64,000 bases of DNA, taken from CAVOXO01 sp963700425 (lineage in GTDB: Bacteria; Actinomycetota; Acidimicrobiia; Acidimicrobiales; Microtrichaceae). The stretch spans positions 1,798,001 to 1,862,000 of the forward strand of contig CAVOXO010000001.1 of assembly GCA_963700425.1 (NCBI GenBank). The letters are read 5' to 3'. The notes beneath the pieces were generated by a model. That model searched no databases. It worked only from the letters and a program-made list of their open reading frames with translations, and was not told where the DNA came from. Every line of letters starts with the position of its first letter. Positions within the stretch are counted from its first letter, which is position 1. Made by a program: the position numbers and the translations under genes. Shown piece by piece: positions 43,917-52,821 of the stretch.

Positions 43917-45322
43917 CTACAGCCTGCCCAGGTAGTCGTTCACCGCTTCGCGTCCGTGGTCAGAGCCCGAGTCGGACCCTTCGCCCGACGGTGACGAGCG
44001 GCGGGCCGCGGCGATGGCCTCGGCCGCCGCCGGACTGAGCATCGCCATCTGGGCCTCGAGGGACTCCTCGTCGGCTTCGGACCCGTCATCCGTTGGAGCA
44101 GAGGCTCCGACGCCCATCGGGGCCGCGGTCGGTTCGGGCAGCGGAGCGAAGAGATCGTTGTCGGGTCCGGACCCCTGGCGGCCGAACGGATCGAATTCGC
44201 CGAACAACTCATCGAGTGAGGAGCCGTCACCGTGGGCGGCCGCTGCAGGGGACGGCTCCGACACGGTGCCCGGCTGCACGGAGCGATCGACCTCTGCGGC
44301 AACGGGTGCGACGGGAGGGGCGGGCGGGGCGACCGGGGGTGCAGGAGTGGGCTCGATGGCCGCGTGCCGCCGGTCGAAGCGAGATCGGACGAGGATGCCG
44401 GCATGGCGAATGGTGTGGGCCCGACGTCGGCCGCAGGATCGGGGGCGGGGGACTCCACCTCGAACGAGGTGAAGAGATCGTCGCCGCTGATCTCGTCGGA
44501 GGACTCGTTGCCGGCCGTCCCGTTCCACGAGACGATCGGGTCCGTGTCCGCCGGCCCGGTCGCGACGTCGACGTCGACGTCGACGTCGGCGTCGGCGTCG
44601 GCGGCCTCCGCAGTCCCCACGGGATCCACGACGACGGGGGCGCCGGCACACGGCCGAGCCTCTTCATCGTCGGCGACCGCCGCCGTTGCGACCGCTGCGT
44701 CGGGTTCGGTCACGGGAGCCTGCGCAACGGCGGACGGTGTCTCGACGGACGGTGTGTCGACGGACAGTGCGACGTCGCGGATCTCCACGATGCCGGTCGT
44801 CACCAGATCACGGGTCAGCCGAAGGGCATCGAGCTCCCCGAGCCCCAACTCGGAGCTCACGTGGTCCACCGTGGCCCCGGACCCGATGGCCACCACCGCT
44901 GCCCACTGATCCTTGTCGAGAGTCACATGGGTTCGAGCCAGTGGTGCGACGAGAGCGAGGCCGGAGTCCGTCCCCGGAACCACCGACGTGATCTCGAGAA
45001 ACTCCTCGAACATCGTCTCGGACCGTTCCAGGGTGGGCCCGACCTCGAGCGGTTCCACGGGTGAGGGCGCCGTGGCGTCGGCCTCGAACTGGAAGCTCCC
45101 CGACCCGAAGCGAAACAGATCGAACACGACCGTCTCCACGTCGACCGGCGCACCCGGACGCAACGACGTGGCGTCACCATCGACCATCATTCCGTTCTCG
45201 AACCACACCGAACCCCTGCCGCGATCACCGTCGAGAGTGAGGCGACCGGACTTGTCGGTGCTGCCGAGCAGCCGCAGGACGTCGACGATCGGAAACGAGT
45301 CAATGCTTCCGTGCAGCGCCAT
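43917..45322 (-). CDS. DUF4388/PATAN-domain protein with long acidic linker, frameshifted
   Basis: Protein of about 467 residues. The N-terminal 100 residues match DUF4388/PATAN: ALHGSIDSFPIVDVLRLLGSTDKSGRLTLDGDRGRGSVWFENGMMVDGDA and ETVVFDLFRFGSGSFQFE, a fold linked to two-component and MglA-GTPase signalling. Residues about 105-200 look like a second small domain with a winged-helix-like segment (ATVDHVSSELGLGELDALRLTRDLVTTGIVEI). The rest is low-complexity, rich in A, D, P. The C-terminus (EVDRSVQPG ... VNDYLGRL) is in another frame, with the break near 44380; span 1404+2 nt. Strong GGAGG ribosome site at the start. Possibly works with the PH-like protein just downstream. Confidence 0.75.
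44564..44599 (-). repeat. 6-bp microsatellite in the PATAN gene
   Basis: Four units of GACGTC followed by two of GGCGTC, in frame on the minus strand, encoding alternating Asp-Ala then Asp-Val. The repeat lies in the acidic linker, where length changes would be tolerated. Slippage here keeps the frame. Confidence 0.85.
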
Positions 45323-45419
45323 CTTCTACCTCCGGGATCGTTCGGGCCGGGTCGGGACGCCCGATGCTGGTGGTATCGGCAGAACGACGCGAAAATTCAA
45401 TCAATACGTTCGAGAGCCG

Positions 45420-46263
45420 TCACGCTGCGCCCAACGCGTCGGCGACTGCGGACTCGATCGCGGCGTGGGGGGCGGCCCGGCCGGTCCACCGCTCGAAGGC
45501 GATCTCCGCCTGCCCGACCAACATGGGCACGCCGTTGGACACCTTTGCCCCGCCGTCCTCGCACCGGCGCATCCAGTCGGTGCGGAGGGGGTGATAGACG
45601 AGATCGAACACGCAGGAGCTCCGGGTGCACCGCAGTCGACAACGGCTGACCCGGAACGTCCGACATGCCCACGGGCGTGGCATTGACGATCACATGGGCC
45701 CTTCCCGCTTCCTCGGCCGACGCCCACCGGGCGACGCCGCCGCCCAACCCGACGACCTCGGAGGCCCGTTCGGGATTGCGGGCCACGACGTCGATTCGTC
45801 CGGCTCCGGCGCCGGCCAGGGCATCCACCACTGCGGCGGCCGCGCCGCCGGAGCCGATCACTGCGACGTGACTGCCCTTCAGGTCAACACCCCACGTGCG
45901 ACGGAGCCCGGTCAGGAACCCGGCTCCGTCGGTGTTGTCCCCCACCAGGTCGTCGCCGTCCCAGAAGATGCAGTTGACCGCTCCGAGCCGTCTGGCGACG
46001 TCGGTGAGGCCGTCGAGCGACGACATGACCGCCTGTTTGAGCGGCATGGTCACCGACAGGCCGGCCAGGCCGAGCGTCCGTGTCGCGTCGATGGCCGCCG
46101 ATGCGTCGGCCGCGACGACATCGAAGGCGACATAGGTCCAGTCCAGGTCGCACGCAGCGAACGCCGCGTTGTGGATGACCGGTGAGAGCGAATGGCGAAT
46201 CGGCGAACCGATCACCGCCGCCACGCTCGTCGCGGCCCCCGTGATCGACCTGGTCGATGTCAT
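45420..46263 (-). CDS. aroE: Shikimate dehydrogenase, one insertion
   Basis: NADP-dependent reduction of dehydroshikimate. About 280 residues. GSPIRHSLSPVIHNAAF (shikimate binding), SVTMPLK with the catalytic lysine, GAVNCI, NTDGAGF, and the nucleotide loop VIGSGGAAAAVVDAL are in frame one; FDLVYHPLRTDWMR, GVPMLVGQAEIAFERWTG and the end follow in another frame after about 45617. Span 843+1 nt. It follows mltG by 12 nt. The next gene is separated by 97 bp. Confidence 0.93.
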
Positions 46264-46275
46264 CTGCTCGGCCTG

Positions 46276-47376
46276 TCAGGAGACCCCGGCGTCCGCCGCG
46301 GCCTTCTTGGCGTCGAGGAACTCCTCGTAGCTGTCGGTGAACACGTGCTCACGTGGCGCGGAGGACACCAGTACGTAGTACTCCCATGTCCCGTCCACGG
46401 GGTTGATCGCCGCCTCGAGCGACTCTGCGGACGGCAGAGAGATGGCTGTCGGGGGCAGGCCGGTGTTCAACCGCGAGTTGTAGGGGGTGTCGGTCCGGAG
46501 TTCGGTGACCGTCAGCCCCTGCCCGTCCCCACCCTTCCGGCCGAGTCCGTACAGGATGGTGGCGTCGATCCCGAGCGGCGTGTTGGAGTCCAGTCGGTTG
46601 AAGATCACCCTGGCGATCTTCGGACGCTCCTCGAGTGGATCGCCGGTCTCGCGCTCGATCATGGAGGCCACCGTCACCAGGTCGGCTGCGGGGTACCCCG
46701 TTCGCACCTCTGCATCGTCGTATCCCAGCTCGTCGAGCGTCGAGTCGAACTCGTCGACCAGCCGCTGAAGGATCTCGACCGACGTCGCACCTTCGGCGAA
46801 ATCGTAGGTCTGAGGCATGAGATAGCCCTCCCACGAGGTGGCGTCCGCCGGCCGGTAGCGGGAGGTGACCTGCCCCGAGGCGAGCACCAGATTCAGCTCG
46901 TCGACGGTGATCGCGGGGAACTGCTCGCTGATCTCCGCCAGAGCGTCCTCGAGCCACGTGCCCGGAATGATGGTCAACACCGTGGACGACGCCGGAATGG
47001 GTCCGGCGTCGAGCACCTCGACGGCTGCGGCCATCGACGAGTTCTCCCTGAATCGGACGTACTCGCCCGCCTGGGGAGGAGCGACGTCCTTCCACCGCGT
47101 GTACCAGCGGAACACCCTGGCCGACCCGATGACCCCCTCGTCCTCGAGGATGTCTCCGACCCCGTCCAGCGTCGATCCGGGTGGGATGATGACGGATTCG
47201 ACGAGGTCGCCCTGAGGCGACGAGGGTGAGATCTGTCGGCTCGTCCACAGCAGTGCCGCAGCTCCCAGAATGCCCACCAGCGCGGCGACGGCGATGATGC
47301 TGGACAGCACCCTGCGACGCCCGACCCGTCCGCGGGGAAGTGGCACGTACTCCTCGGGTCCGCTGAGCTCGTTCAT
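46276..47376 (-). CDS. mltG: Endolytic murein transglycosylase MltG
   Basis: Membrane-anchored lytic transglycosylase that terminates glycan strands. 366 residues: cytoplasmic basic N-terminus (RGRVGRRR), TM helix about 20-43, LysM-like region (VIIPPGSTLDGVGDILEDEGVI), and the YceG catalytic domain with GYLMPQTYDFAEG, the catalytic glutamate in ASMIERETGD, and NRLDSNTPLGIDATILYGLG, TPYNSRLNTGLPPTAISLPS. Start 47376 overlaps the ruvX stop by 4 nt. alaS-ruvX-mltG-aroE order is conserved widely in Gram-positive bacteria. Intact. Confidence 0.95.
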   Translation of the reverse strand: MNELSGPEEYVPLPRGRVGRRRVLSSIIAVAALVGILGAAALLWTSRQISPSSPQGDLVESVIIPPGSTLDGVGDILEDEGVIGSARVFRWYTRWKDVAPPQAGEYVRFRENSSMAAAVEVLDAGPIPASSTVLTIIPGTWLEDALAEISEQFPAITVDELNLVLASGQVTSRYRPADATSWEGYLMPQTYDFAEGATSVEILQRLVDEFDSTLDELGYDDAEVRTGYPAADLVTVASMIERETGDPLEERPKIARVIFNRLDSNTPLGIDATILYGLGRKGGDGQGLTVTELRTDTPYNSRLNTGLPPTAISLPSAESLEAAINPVDGTWEYYVLVSSAPREHVFTDSYEEFLDAKKAAADAGVS

Positions 47377-47807
47377 TCGTCCTCTGGTGGGGAAGTGCGC
47401 CGGTGGTCGAGCCACGCCTGCAGCATCACCGCGGCGGCGATGCGGTCGACCACGCGGCGTCGGTCCCGGGGTGAGAGCTTCATCTCGATGATCGAGCGCT
47501 GGGCGGTCACGGTCGTGAGCCGCTCATCGTAGGTCTCCACAGGAAGCCCCGTGAGCGCAGCGATCTCCTCCGCCTCGGCCCGCGCCGCACGCGACGACTC
47601 CGACTCGCGACCGTCGAGATGAAGGGGCAGGCCGACGACGATCATCTCGGCCTCCGCCTCGATCGCCAGTTCCCTGATGCGGCGGTGGTCACGTCCGCGA
47701 TCACCGCTGCGCTCCACCAACTCGAACGGCGTCGCCACCATTCCGTCCGAGGTGGAGAGAGCGACCCCGATCCGACGGCTGCCGAGGTCCAGTCCGATGG
47801 CCCGCAC
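47373..47807 (-). CDS. ruvX: Putative Holliday junction resolvase / pre-16S rRNA nuclease
   Basis: RNase H-fold protein of 144 residues (YqgF/RuvX). AIGLDLGSRRIGVALSTSDG with the first acidic residue (D7), IVVGLPLHLDGRES, YDERLTTVTAQ with the second carboxylate, and DRIAAAVMLQAWLD with the third. Begins with GTG about 5 nt after alaS stops. E. coli YqgF trims 16S rRNA ends, so this may be its main role. Confidence 0.93.
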   Translation of the reverse strand: MRAIGLDLGSRRIGVALSTSDGMVATPFELVERSGDRGRDHRRIRELAIEAEAEMIVVGLPLHLDGRESESSRAARAEAEEIAALTGLPVETYDERLTTVTAQRSIIEMKLSPRDRRRVVDRIAAAVMLQAWLDHRRTSPPEDE

Positions 47808-47812
47808 CGTGG

Positions 47813-50384
47813 TCAGACCGTCAAGTGGGCGACTTTGGCTCTCACTGCCTCGAGAGCCTCGGGGATCGCCTCGGCGTTCCGTCCTCCCGCGGTGGCCAGC
47901 TCGCGTCCCTGCCCTCCCCCGCCGCCGACGATGCCCACCGCCTCGGCGATCAGCTCATCGGCGCCCAGGGGGAACCCGGGTTCCACCGCCGCGGCGATGG
48001 CGACGCCCTTTCCTCCGGGTGACGACGCCACGACCACGGCCCTGATCTCCGGTCGATCCCTCAGCGACACCGCCAGGTCCCGCACTTCGTCACGGCCGTC
48101 GCTGGACACCTGTGCCACCACGATGCCGTCGACGGCGGTCGAGACCAGATCTCCCGCCAACCCGCCGGCGAGCTGGGCCTTGAGCGACTTCAGCTCCTCT
48201 CGGGCCGCCTTCAGCTCGTCGAGCCGCTTGGCCACGCCGTCGGCCAGGTCGTCGGGCGGGCACACCCACCAGGTTCGCCACGTCGGCGACCAGCCTCTCG
48301 GTGGCCCGCAGCCGCTCGACCGGTTCGGTCCCCGCCACCGCCTCGATTCGTCGGATGTTGGAACCGATGCTGGACTCGGAGACGATCTTGAGCGGCCCGA
48401 TGTCGCCCAGCGCGGCGACGTGCGTACCGCCACACAGCTCGATGGAGTGAGGCCCCGCCTCGAGGACCCGCACCACATCGCCGTACTTGTCGCCGAAGAA
48501 GGCGATGGCACCCGCTGCGAGAGCCTCCTGCTTGGTCGTCTCGACGTGTCGCACTGCGGCATTCGTCAGGATCTCGGCGTTGGCGAGGTCCTCGATCCGG
48601 GTGATGTCGTCGGGTGAGACCCGTTCGAAATGGCTGAAGTCGAATCGCAGGCGATCGGGCCCCACCCACGAACCCTGCTGACGGACGTGATCCCCGAGTG
48701 TCTCCCTCAATGCCCAGTGGAGGATGTGAGTTGCGGTGTGGTGCCGACGGATGCGAGCCCGTCGATCCGTGTCGATGCGCGCGACGACCTCCATCCCCAC
48801 CTCGGCCCGCCCCTCCACCGACGACAGGTGGTGGCGCACGACGCCCGGTGCGCCATAGGTCGTGTCGACGACGTCGGCCGAGAAGCCGGCGCCCGTGATG
48901 CGACCGGTGTCGCCGATCTGGCCACCGGACTCGGCGTAGAAGGGAGTCCGATCCAGCACCACGGAGTCGCCGACGACGCCGATGACCCGCGCCTCGCACT
49001 CGTCGACCTCGCGACCCACGAACTCGGTGGGTCCGTTCTGCTCGGCCATGGCGGCGAACGACGTGGCAGAACCCTCGACCGACCGGTCCTTGCGAGCCGC
49101 ACGGGCACGCTCGCGTTGTGCGGTCATCTCGCGCTCGAAGCCCTCGAGGTCGACCGTGGCACCCCGTTCGGCCACGACCTCCTGGGTCACCTCGAAAGGG
49201 AAGCCGTAGGTGTCGTGAAGGGTGAACGCGACCGTTCCGTCGAGAACGCCTCCGCCGTCGAGGCGATCGAGATGCTCATCGAGAATGACGAGGCCCAGCC
49301 GCATGGTCTCCCGGAACCCCACCTCCTCGCGCCTGATCGCGGCCGAGATGTTGTCGTGATGGTCGACGAGCTCGGGATAGTCCTCCCCCATCTGATTCAC
49401 GACCTCGTCGACGATGTCGGGGAGGAGAGGATCCTCGACTCCGAGGAGATAGGCGTGGCGGACGGCGCGGCGGATGATCCTGCGCAGGACGTAGCCCCGG
49501 TCCTCGTTGGAGGGGATCACCCCGTCCGCCAGCAGGAACGCTGCCGTGCGCGCATGTTCCGCGACGATCCGTTGGCTCACGTCGCTGCGTTCGGAGGCGC
49601 CGTAGGCAACACCCGATCGCGCCTCGACCGCTGCGATGAGGCTGCGGATGTGGTCGAGCTCCCACACCGAATCGACGTTCTGGACCACCGCCAGCACCCG
49701 CTCGAGACCGGCACCGGTGTCGATCGACGGCGTCGGAAGCGCCACCCGGGTGCCGTCGGGCATCTGTTCGAACTGCATGAAGACGAGATTCCAGATCTCG
49801 ACGAAACGTTCGTCCCCGCCGAATGCAGGGCCCCCATCGGCGCCGTAGTCGGCGCCCTTGTCCCAGAAGATCTCCGAGCACGGGCCACAAGGACCCGAGT
49901 CGCCCATCTTCCAGTAGTTGTCCTCGTCGAGACGCTGGATCCGTTCCGGCGGTACGCCGACGACGTCGCGCCAGATCTGCTCCGCCTCGTCGTCGGTGAG
50001 GTGAACGGTGACCCACAGGCGGTGGGGGTCGAGCCCCAACACATCGGTCACGAACTCCCACGCCAGAGGGATCGCCAGCTCCTTGAAGTAGTCCCCGAAG
50101 CTGAAGTTACCCATCATCTCGAAGAACGACAGGTGTCGCGAGGTCCGTCCGATCTCATCGAGATCGTTGTGCTTGCCCCCCGCACGGACACACTTCTGGA
50201 CGCTCGTCGCCCGCTGCCAGGGAGCCGGCTCCTCGCCCACGAAGTACGGCTTGAAGGGAACCATTCCCGCCACGGTGAACAACAACGAATCGTCGTGCGG
50301 AATCAGGCTCGCGGAGGGGACCACCTCGTGGCCGCGCTCGGCGAAGAAGCCGGTGAATTCTCGACGCAGGTCCTTGGCTCGCAT
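47813..50384 (-). CDS. alaS: Alanyl-tRNA synthetase, one insertion
   Basis: About 856 residues. Catalytic core: RREFTGFFAERGHEVVPSASLIPHDDSLLFTVAGMVPFKPYF; motif 2 region FFEMMGNFSFGDYFKE; GDSGPCGPCSEIFWD. Editing domain HTATHILHWALRETLG with the first zinc-type histidines, and CGGTHVAALGDIGPLKIVSE. The C-terminal DHHA1/C-Ala part (VVVASSPGGKGVAIAAAV, GGGGGQGRELATAGG) is in another frame after one extra C near 48257, in a CCC run. Span 2571+1 nt. The ATG at 50384 is 9 nt after TAGTGT (50394-50399), suggesting a leaderless mRNA. First gene of alaS-ruvX-mltG-aroE. Confidence 0.95.
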
Positions 50385-50393
50385 GGTCCGCTC

Positions 50394-50399
50394 ACACTA
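50394..50399 (-). promoter_or_regulatory. -10 box for alaS
   Basis: TAGTGT on the minus strand ends 9 nt before the alaS ATG, with no Shine-Dalgarno sequence between. The start would lie at or near the transcription start. Confidence 0.5.
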
Positions 50400-50426
50400 C
50401 CGGTCGAGGGAAGGAACCCTCGTTGC

Positions 50427-50741
50427 TCAGCGGGGAACCGCGGCGCTCCGCGCGGAGGGCGACGGAGGGAGCGACGACGGAGCACGCGTCGTCGACCGGG
50501 CGTCGACCCGGTCACGAAGGTCGGCCTCGGTCTCGTTCATGACCACTCGCCCCTCGACGACCGCGTCCCGCACCCGGTCCCCGATCGTGCCGACCCGATC
50601 CCGCACCACCCGGACCTGGTGCGACGGCGTCAGCTTCTCCGCGGCGCGCTCGATCTGGACCCTGACCTTGCGTTGGGCCCACAGCGTCCCGGCGGAACCC
50701 GCGGCTGCTCCGACGCCCATCCACACCACTCGCTTGATCAT
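50427..50741 (-). CDS. Small hypothetical membrane-associated protein
   Basis: Protein of 104 residues, family not recognised. Residues 4-22 (RVVWMGVGAAAGSAGTLWA) form one glycine-rich hydrophobic segment, followed by a basic, helical stretch (RKVRVQIERAAEKL, VRDRVGTIGDRVRDAVVEGR) that could be a short coiled coil, then a disordered Pro/Ser tail. It starts 9 nt after the DUF948 gene stops, and a TAAGGT box is 6 nt from its ATG. It precedes alaS; in this position actinobacteria often have such small single-pass proteins. Confidence 0.7.
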   Translation of the reverse strand: MIKRVVWMGVGAAAGSAGTLWAQRKVRVQIERAAEKLTPSHQVRVVRDRVGTIGDRVRDAVVEGRVVMNETEADLRDRVDARSTTRAPSSLPPSPSARSAAVPR

Positions 50742-50750
50742 GGACGAACC

Positions 50751-51113
50751 TTACGCGTCCTCGGCACTGCGGAGCCGACGAGCGGCGCGCTTGGTGCCCT
50801 TGGCCAGCGCTGCGGTCTTGATCACCGGGTGAGACAGCATTCGGACCGTGGCAGTGGTCGCGGTGTCGACCCCGTCGGTCAGCGACGAGGCCGTGCCGAT
50901 GAGCGCGTCGAGGCGGTCCACCTGATCCGCAGCCCCCTCGGCAGATCTCGAGATCTCCTCCAGCAGCGGTGTGGCCTGGGCGACGAAGGATTCGGTGGAG
51001 GCACGAAGGTCCGCCACCAGGGCCGTCAGCCGCACGGAGACCACCGCCAGGACTCCCACCGCGGCGAGTGCCACGACCGACAGAACGACGAGTGCCAGAT
51101 CGCTTGCGGACAT
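50751..51113 (-). CDS. DUF948-like single-pass membrane protein
   Basis: Protein of 120 residues. N-terminal TM helix (LALVVLSVVALAAVGVLAVVSVRL, about 6-29) followed by an amphipathic helix TALVADLRASTESFVAQATPLLEEI and a helical middle, matching the DUF948 layout (TM plus coiled coil). The end KGTKRAARRLRSAEDA is basic. It begins 9 nt after rarA stops and is followed by the small membrane protein, so all three are one unit. Function not known; in Bacillus the family is linked to general stress. Confidence 0.75.
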   Translation of the reverse strand: MSASDLALVVLSVVALAAVGVLAVVSVRLTALVADLRASTESFVAQATPLLEEISRSAEGAADQVDRLDALIGTASSLTDGVDTATTATVRMLSHPVIKTAALAKGTKRAARRLRSAEDA

Positions 51114-51122
51114 GGCCAGACG

Positions 51123-52207
51123 CTACCCCTCCGGTGCCCACCGGTCCGTCGTTTCGGCCTCGTACCACCTGTCTCCGACCGTCCGGGACTTCGGCGCCTC
51201 CGACAGCGCCATCACGGCGTGACACAAGGCGTAGCGCGCCTCGGGAAGTCCGACCGAGTCGACGGCGTGCGCGGCCGCGACCGCCAGGGCGAGCGCGCCG
51301 TCGTCGGCTCGGCCCACGTCCTCGGAGGCGAAGATGACCAGCCGGCGAGCCACGAATCGGGGATCCTCCCCCGACTCGATCATGTGACGGAGCCAGGCGA
51401 CAGCCTGGTCGGACCGTCCGGCGCGCATGTGCTTGATGAGGGCGGAGGCCGAGTCGTAATGCTCACCGGCGTCATAGTGTCGCCGCCCCGCGCCGAGAGC
51501 CTGAGCCAGGATCGTCACGTCGATGACGTCGCCGCCCGTGGTCCCGGGTCAGCTCGGTCGCCAACTCCACGATCACCATGATCGCCCGCCCATCGCCCGC
51601 CGCCGCCTCGATCAGGCGGCTCCTGGCAACGGTGTCGATGGCGATTCGCTCTTCATCGAGGCCCCGATCCACGAGTATGTCGAGAGCGGCATCGTTGAGC
51701 GGTTCCAGCTCGACCACGGTGCAGCGCGACAGCAACGGTCGGTTGATGGTGGCCCATGGGCTCTCGGTCGTGGCACCGAGCAGGCGGTAGGCGCCGTTCT
51801 CGACGTCGCCGAGCAGCGAGTCCTGCTGGGAACGACTGAACCGATGGATCTCGTCGAGGAACAACACCGTGTGGGTTCCCGAGTACCCCAGTCGCTCCCT
51901 CGACCGCTGCGACACCGCTCGAATGTCCTTGACCGAGGCCGACACGGCGGACAGCGTCTCGAACGCCATCCCCGATTCCCCGGCCACGACACGTGCCAGC
52001 GTGGTCTTGCCCGTCCCCGGCGGACCGAAGAGGATCATCGAGGTGAGTCCACCGGAATGAACGATCCGTCGGAGCGTCCCGTTCGGTCCGACCAGGTGGT
52101 CCTGACCGACGACGTCGTCGAGACGGACGGGGCGCAGTCGATCGGCGAGGGGGGCCGTCCGCTGCCCTCTCGGTCGTGGCGGCGGCGGCGAAGAGATCGT
52201 CCGGCAC
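51123..52207 (-). CDS. rarA: Replication-associated recombination protein RarA, short C-terminus, two insertions
   Basis: AAA+ ATPase of the clamp-loader/RuvB-like group acting at stalled forks. About 360 residues. LADRLRPVRLDDVVGQDHLVG, P-loop FGPPGTGKTT, Walker B LFLDEIHRFSRSQQD, sensor 1 GATTES and arginine finger region SRCTVVELEPL; the C-terminal part HYDSASALIKHMRAGRSDQAVAWLRHMIESGEDPRFVARRLVIFASEDVG is in another frame. Breaks near 52160 and 51535; span 1083+2 nt. GTG start at 52207, 6 nt after TATGCT. Family members are usually about 440 residues; this one stops soon after ALSEAPKSRTV, lacking about 70 C-terminal residues. Confidence 0.88.
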
Positions 52208-52213
52208 GACCGG

Positions 52214-52249
52214 AGCATAGGTGGCATTTGCCGATCCACTCCCTACCCT
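52214..52249. promoter_or_regulatory. Divergent leaderless -10 boxes for rarA and the 52257 gene
   Basis: TATGCT (minus strand, 52214-52219) ends 6 nt before the rarA GTG. TACCCT (plus strand, 52244-52249) ends 7 nt before the ATG at 52257. The gap between start codons is 49 bp. Confidence 0.55.
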
Positions 52250-52256
52250 TCAGGGG

Positions 52257-52799
52257 ATGGACAAGGTCATCCTCGTTCTCGTCGTGGGCGGGATCGCGGT
52301 CGTTGCGGCGAAGTTCCGCTACGACGCCGGCCGGGATCGTCGGGACACGCTGCAGCGCATCGCCACCGAACACGAGTCACGGGGCTCTTTGAGCCCGACG
52401 GCCGACCTCTTCCGCGATGCCGGAGTTCCCGTTCCCGATCCGATCGAGGCTGCGGCGCCCGCCACGCTCAACCCGGCGAGCCCGGCGGGACCGGCGGAGC
52501 GACCACCGCCGGTCGACCTCGCCCGGGTTCTGGACGGAATCCACTGGCCGGTCGACCTCGCACCGCTTCACCCCGGCGATCCACACCTGATGGTCATGGC
52601 GTCGGATGCCGCCCCTGCGGTCGTCAGGGCCGCGCTCGACACCGAATTCCGGCGTCTCGACGTCGAGGTGCAGTGGGACGGGACCGGTGTCGCACAGATC
52701 GTCGGCCACGGCGGCCGGGTGTCGATGACGATCCACGAACATGCCCCGGAGGGCGCATCGGGTGCGGGCGGAAGTCGAGTCGAGTTCATCTCGAGTTGA
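52257..52799 (+). CDS. Hypothetical single-pass membrane protein
   Basis: Protein of 180 residues, family not recognised. Residues 3-21 (KVILVLVVGGIAVVAAKFR) are one TM helix, followed by a basic segment (RYDAGRDRRDTLQRIATEHESRG), a Pro/Ala linker and a C-terminal ~85-residue domain (HPGDPHLMVMASDAAPAVVRAALDTEFRRLDVEVQWDG) of alpha/beta character. The ATG at 52257 is chosen over one 12 codons earlier because it is 7 nt after TACCCT. Convergent with aspS. Confidence 0.7.
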   Translation: MDKVILVLVVGGIAVVAAKFRYDAGRDRRDTLQRIATEHESRGSLSPTADLFRDAGVPVPDPIEAAAPATLNPASPAGPAERPPPVDLARVLDGIHWPVDLAPLHPGDPHLMVMASDAAPAVVRAALDTEFRRLDVEVQWDGTGVAQIVGHGGRVSMTIHEHAPEGASGAGGSRVEFISS

Positions 52800-52802
52800 C
52801 CC

Positions 52803-52821
52803 GGTTCGCGACTCGCGGACC
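52803..52821. terminator. Stem-loop between convergent genes
   Basis: GGTTCGC and GCGGACC pair as a 7-bp stem (one G-T pair) around loop GACTC. It fills the gap between the stop of the 52257 gene (52799) and the stop of aspS (52822), so it could act in both directions. There is no U-run, as often in GC-rich actinobacteria. Confidence 0.45.

Noticed and set aside
48630..51581. Long plus-strand open frame (983 codons) opposite alaS and neighbours
   Set aside because: Antisense shadow of alaS, the small membrane genes and rarA in a GC-rich region; composition rich in R, H, D, G and no motifs.
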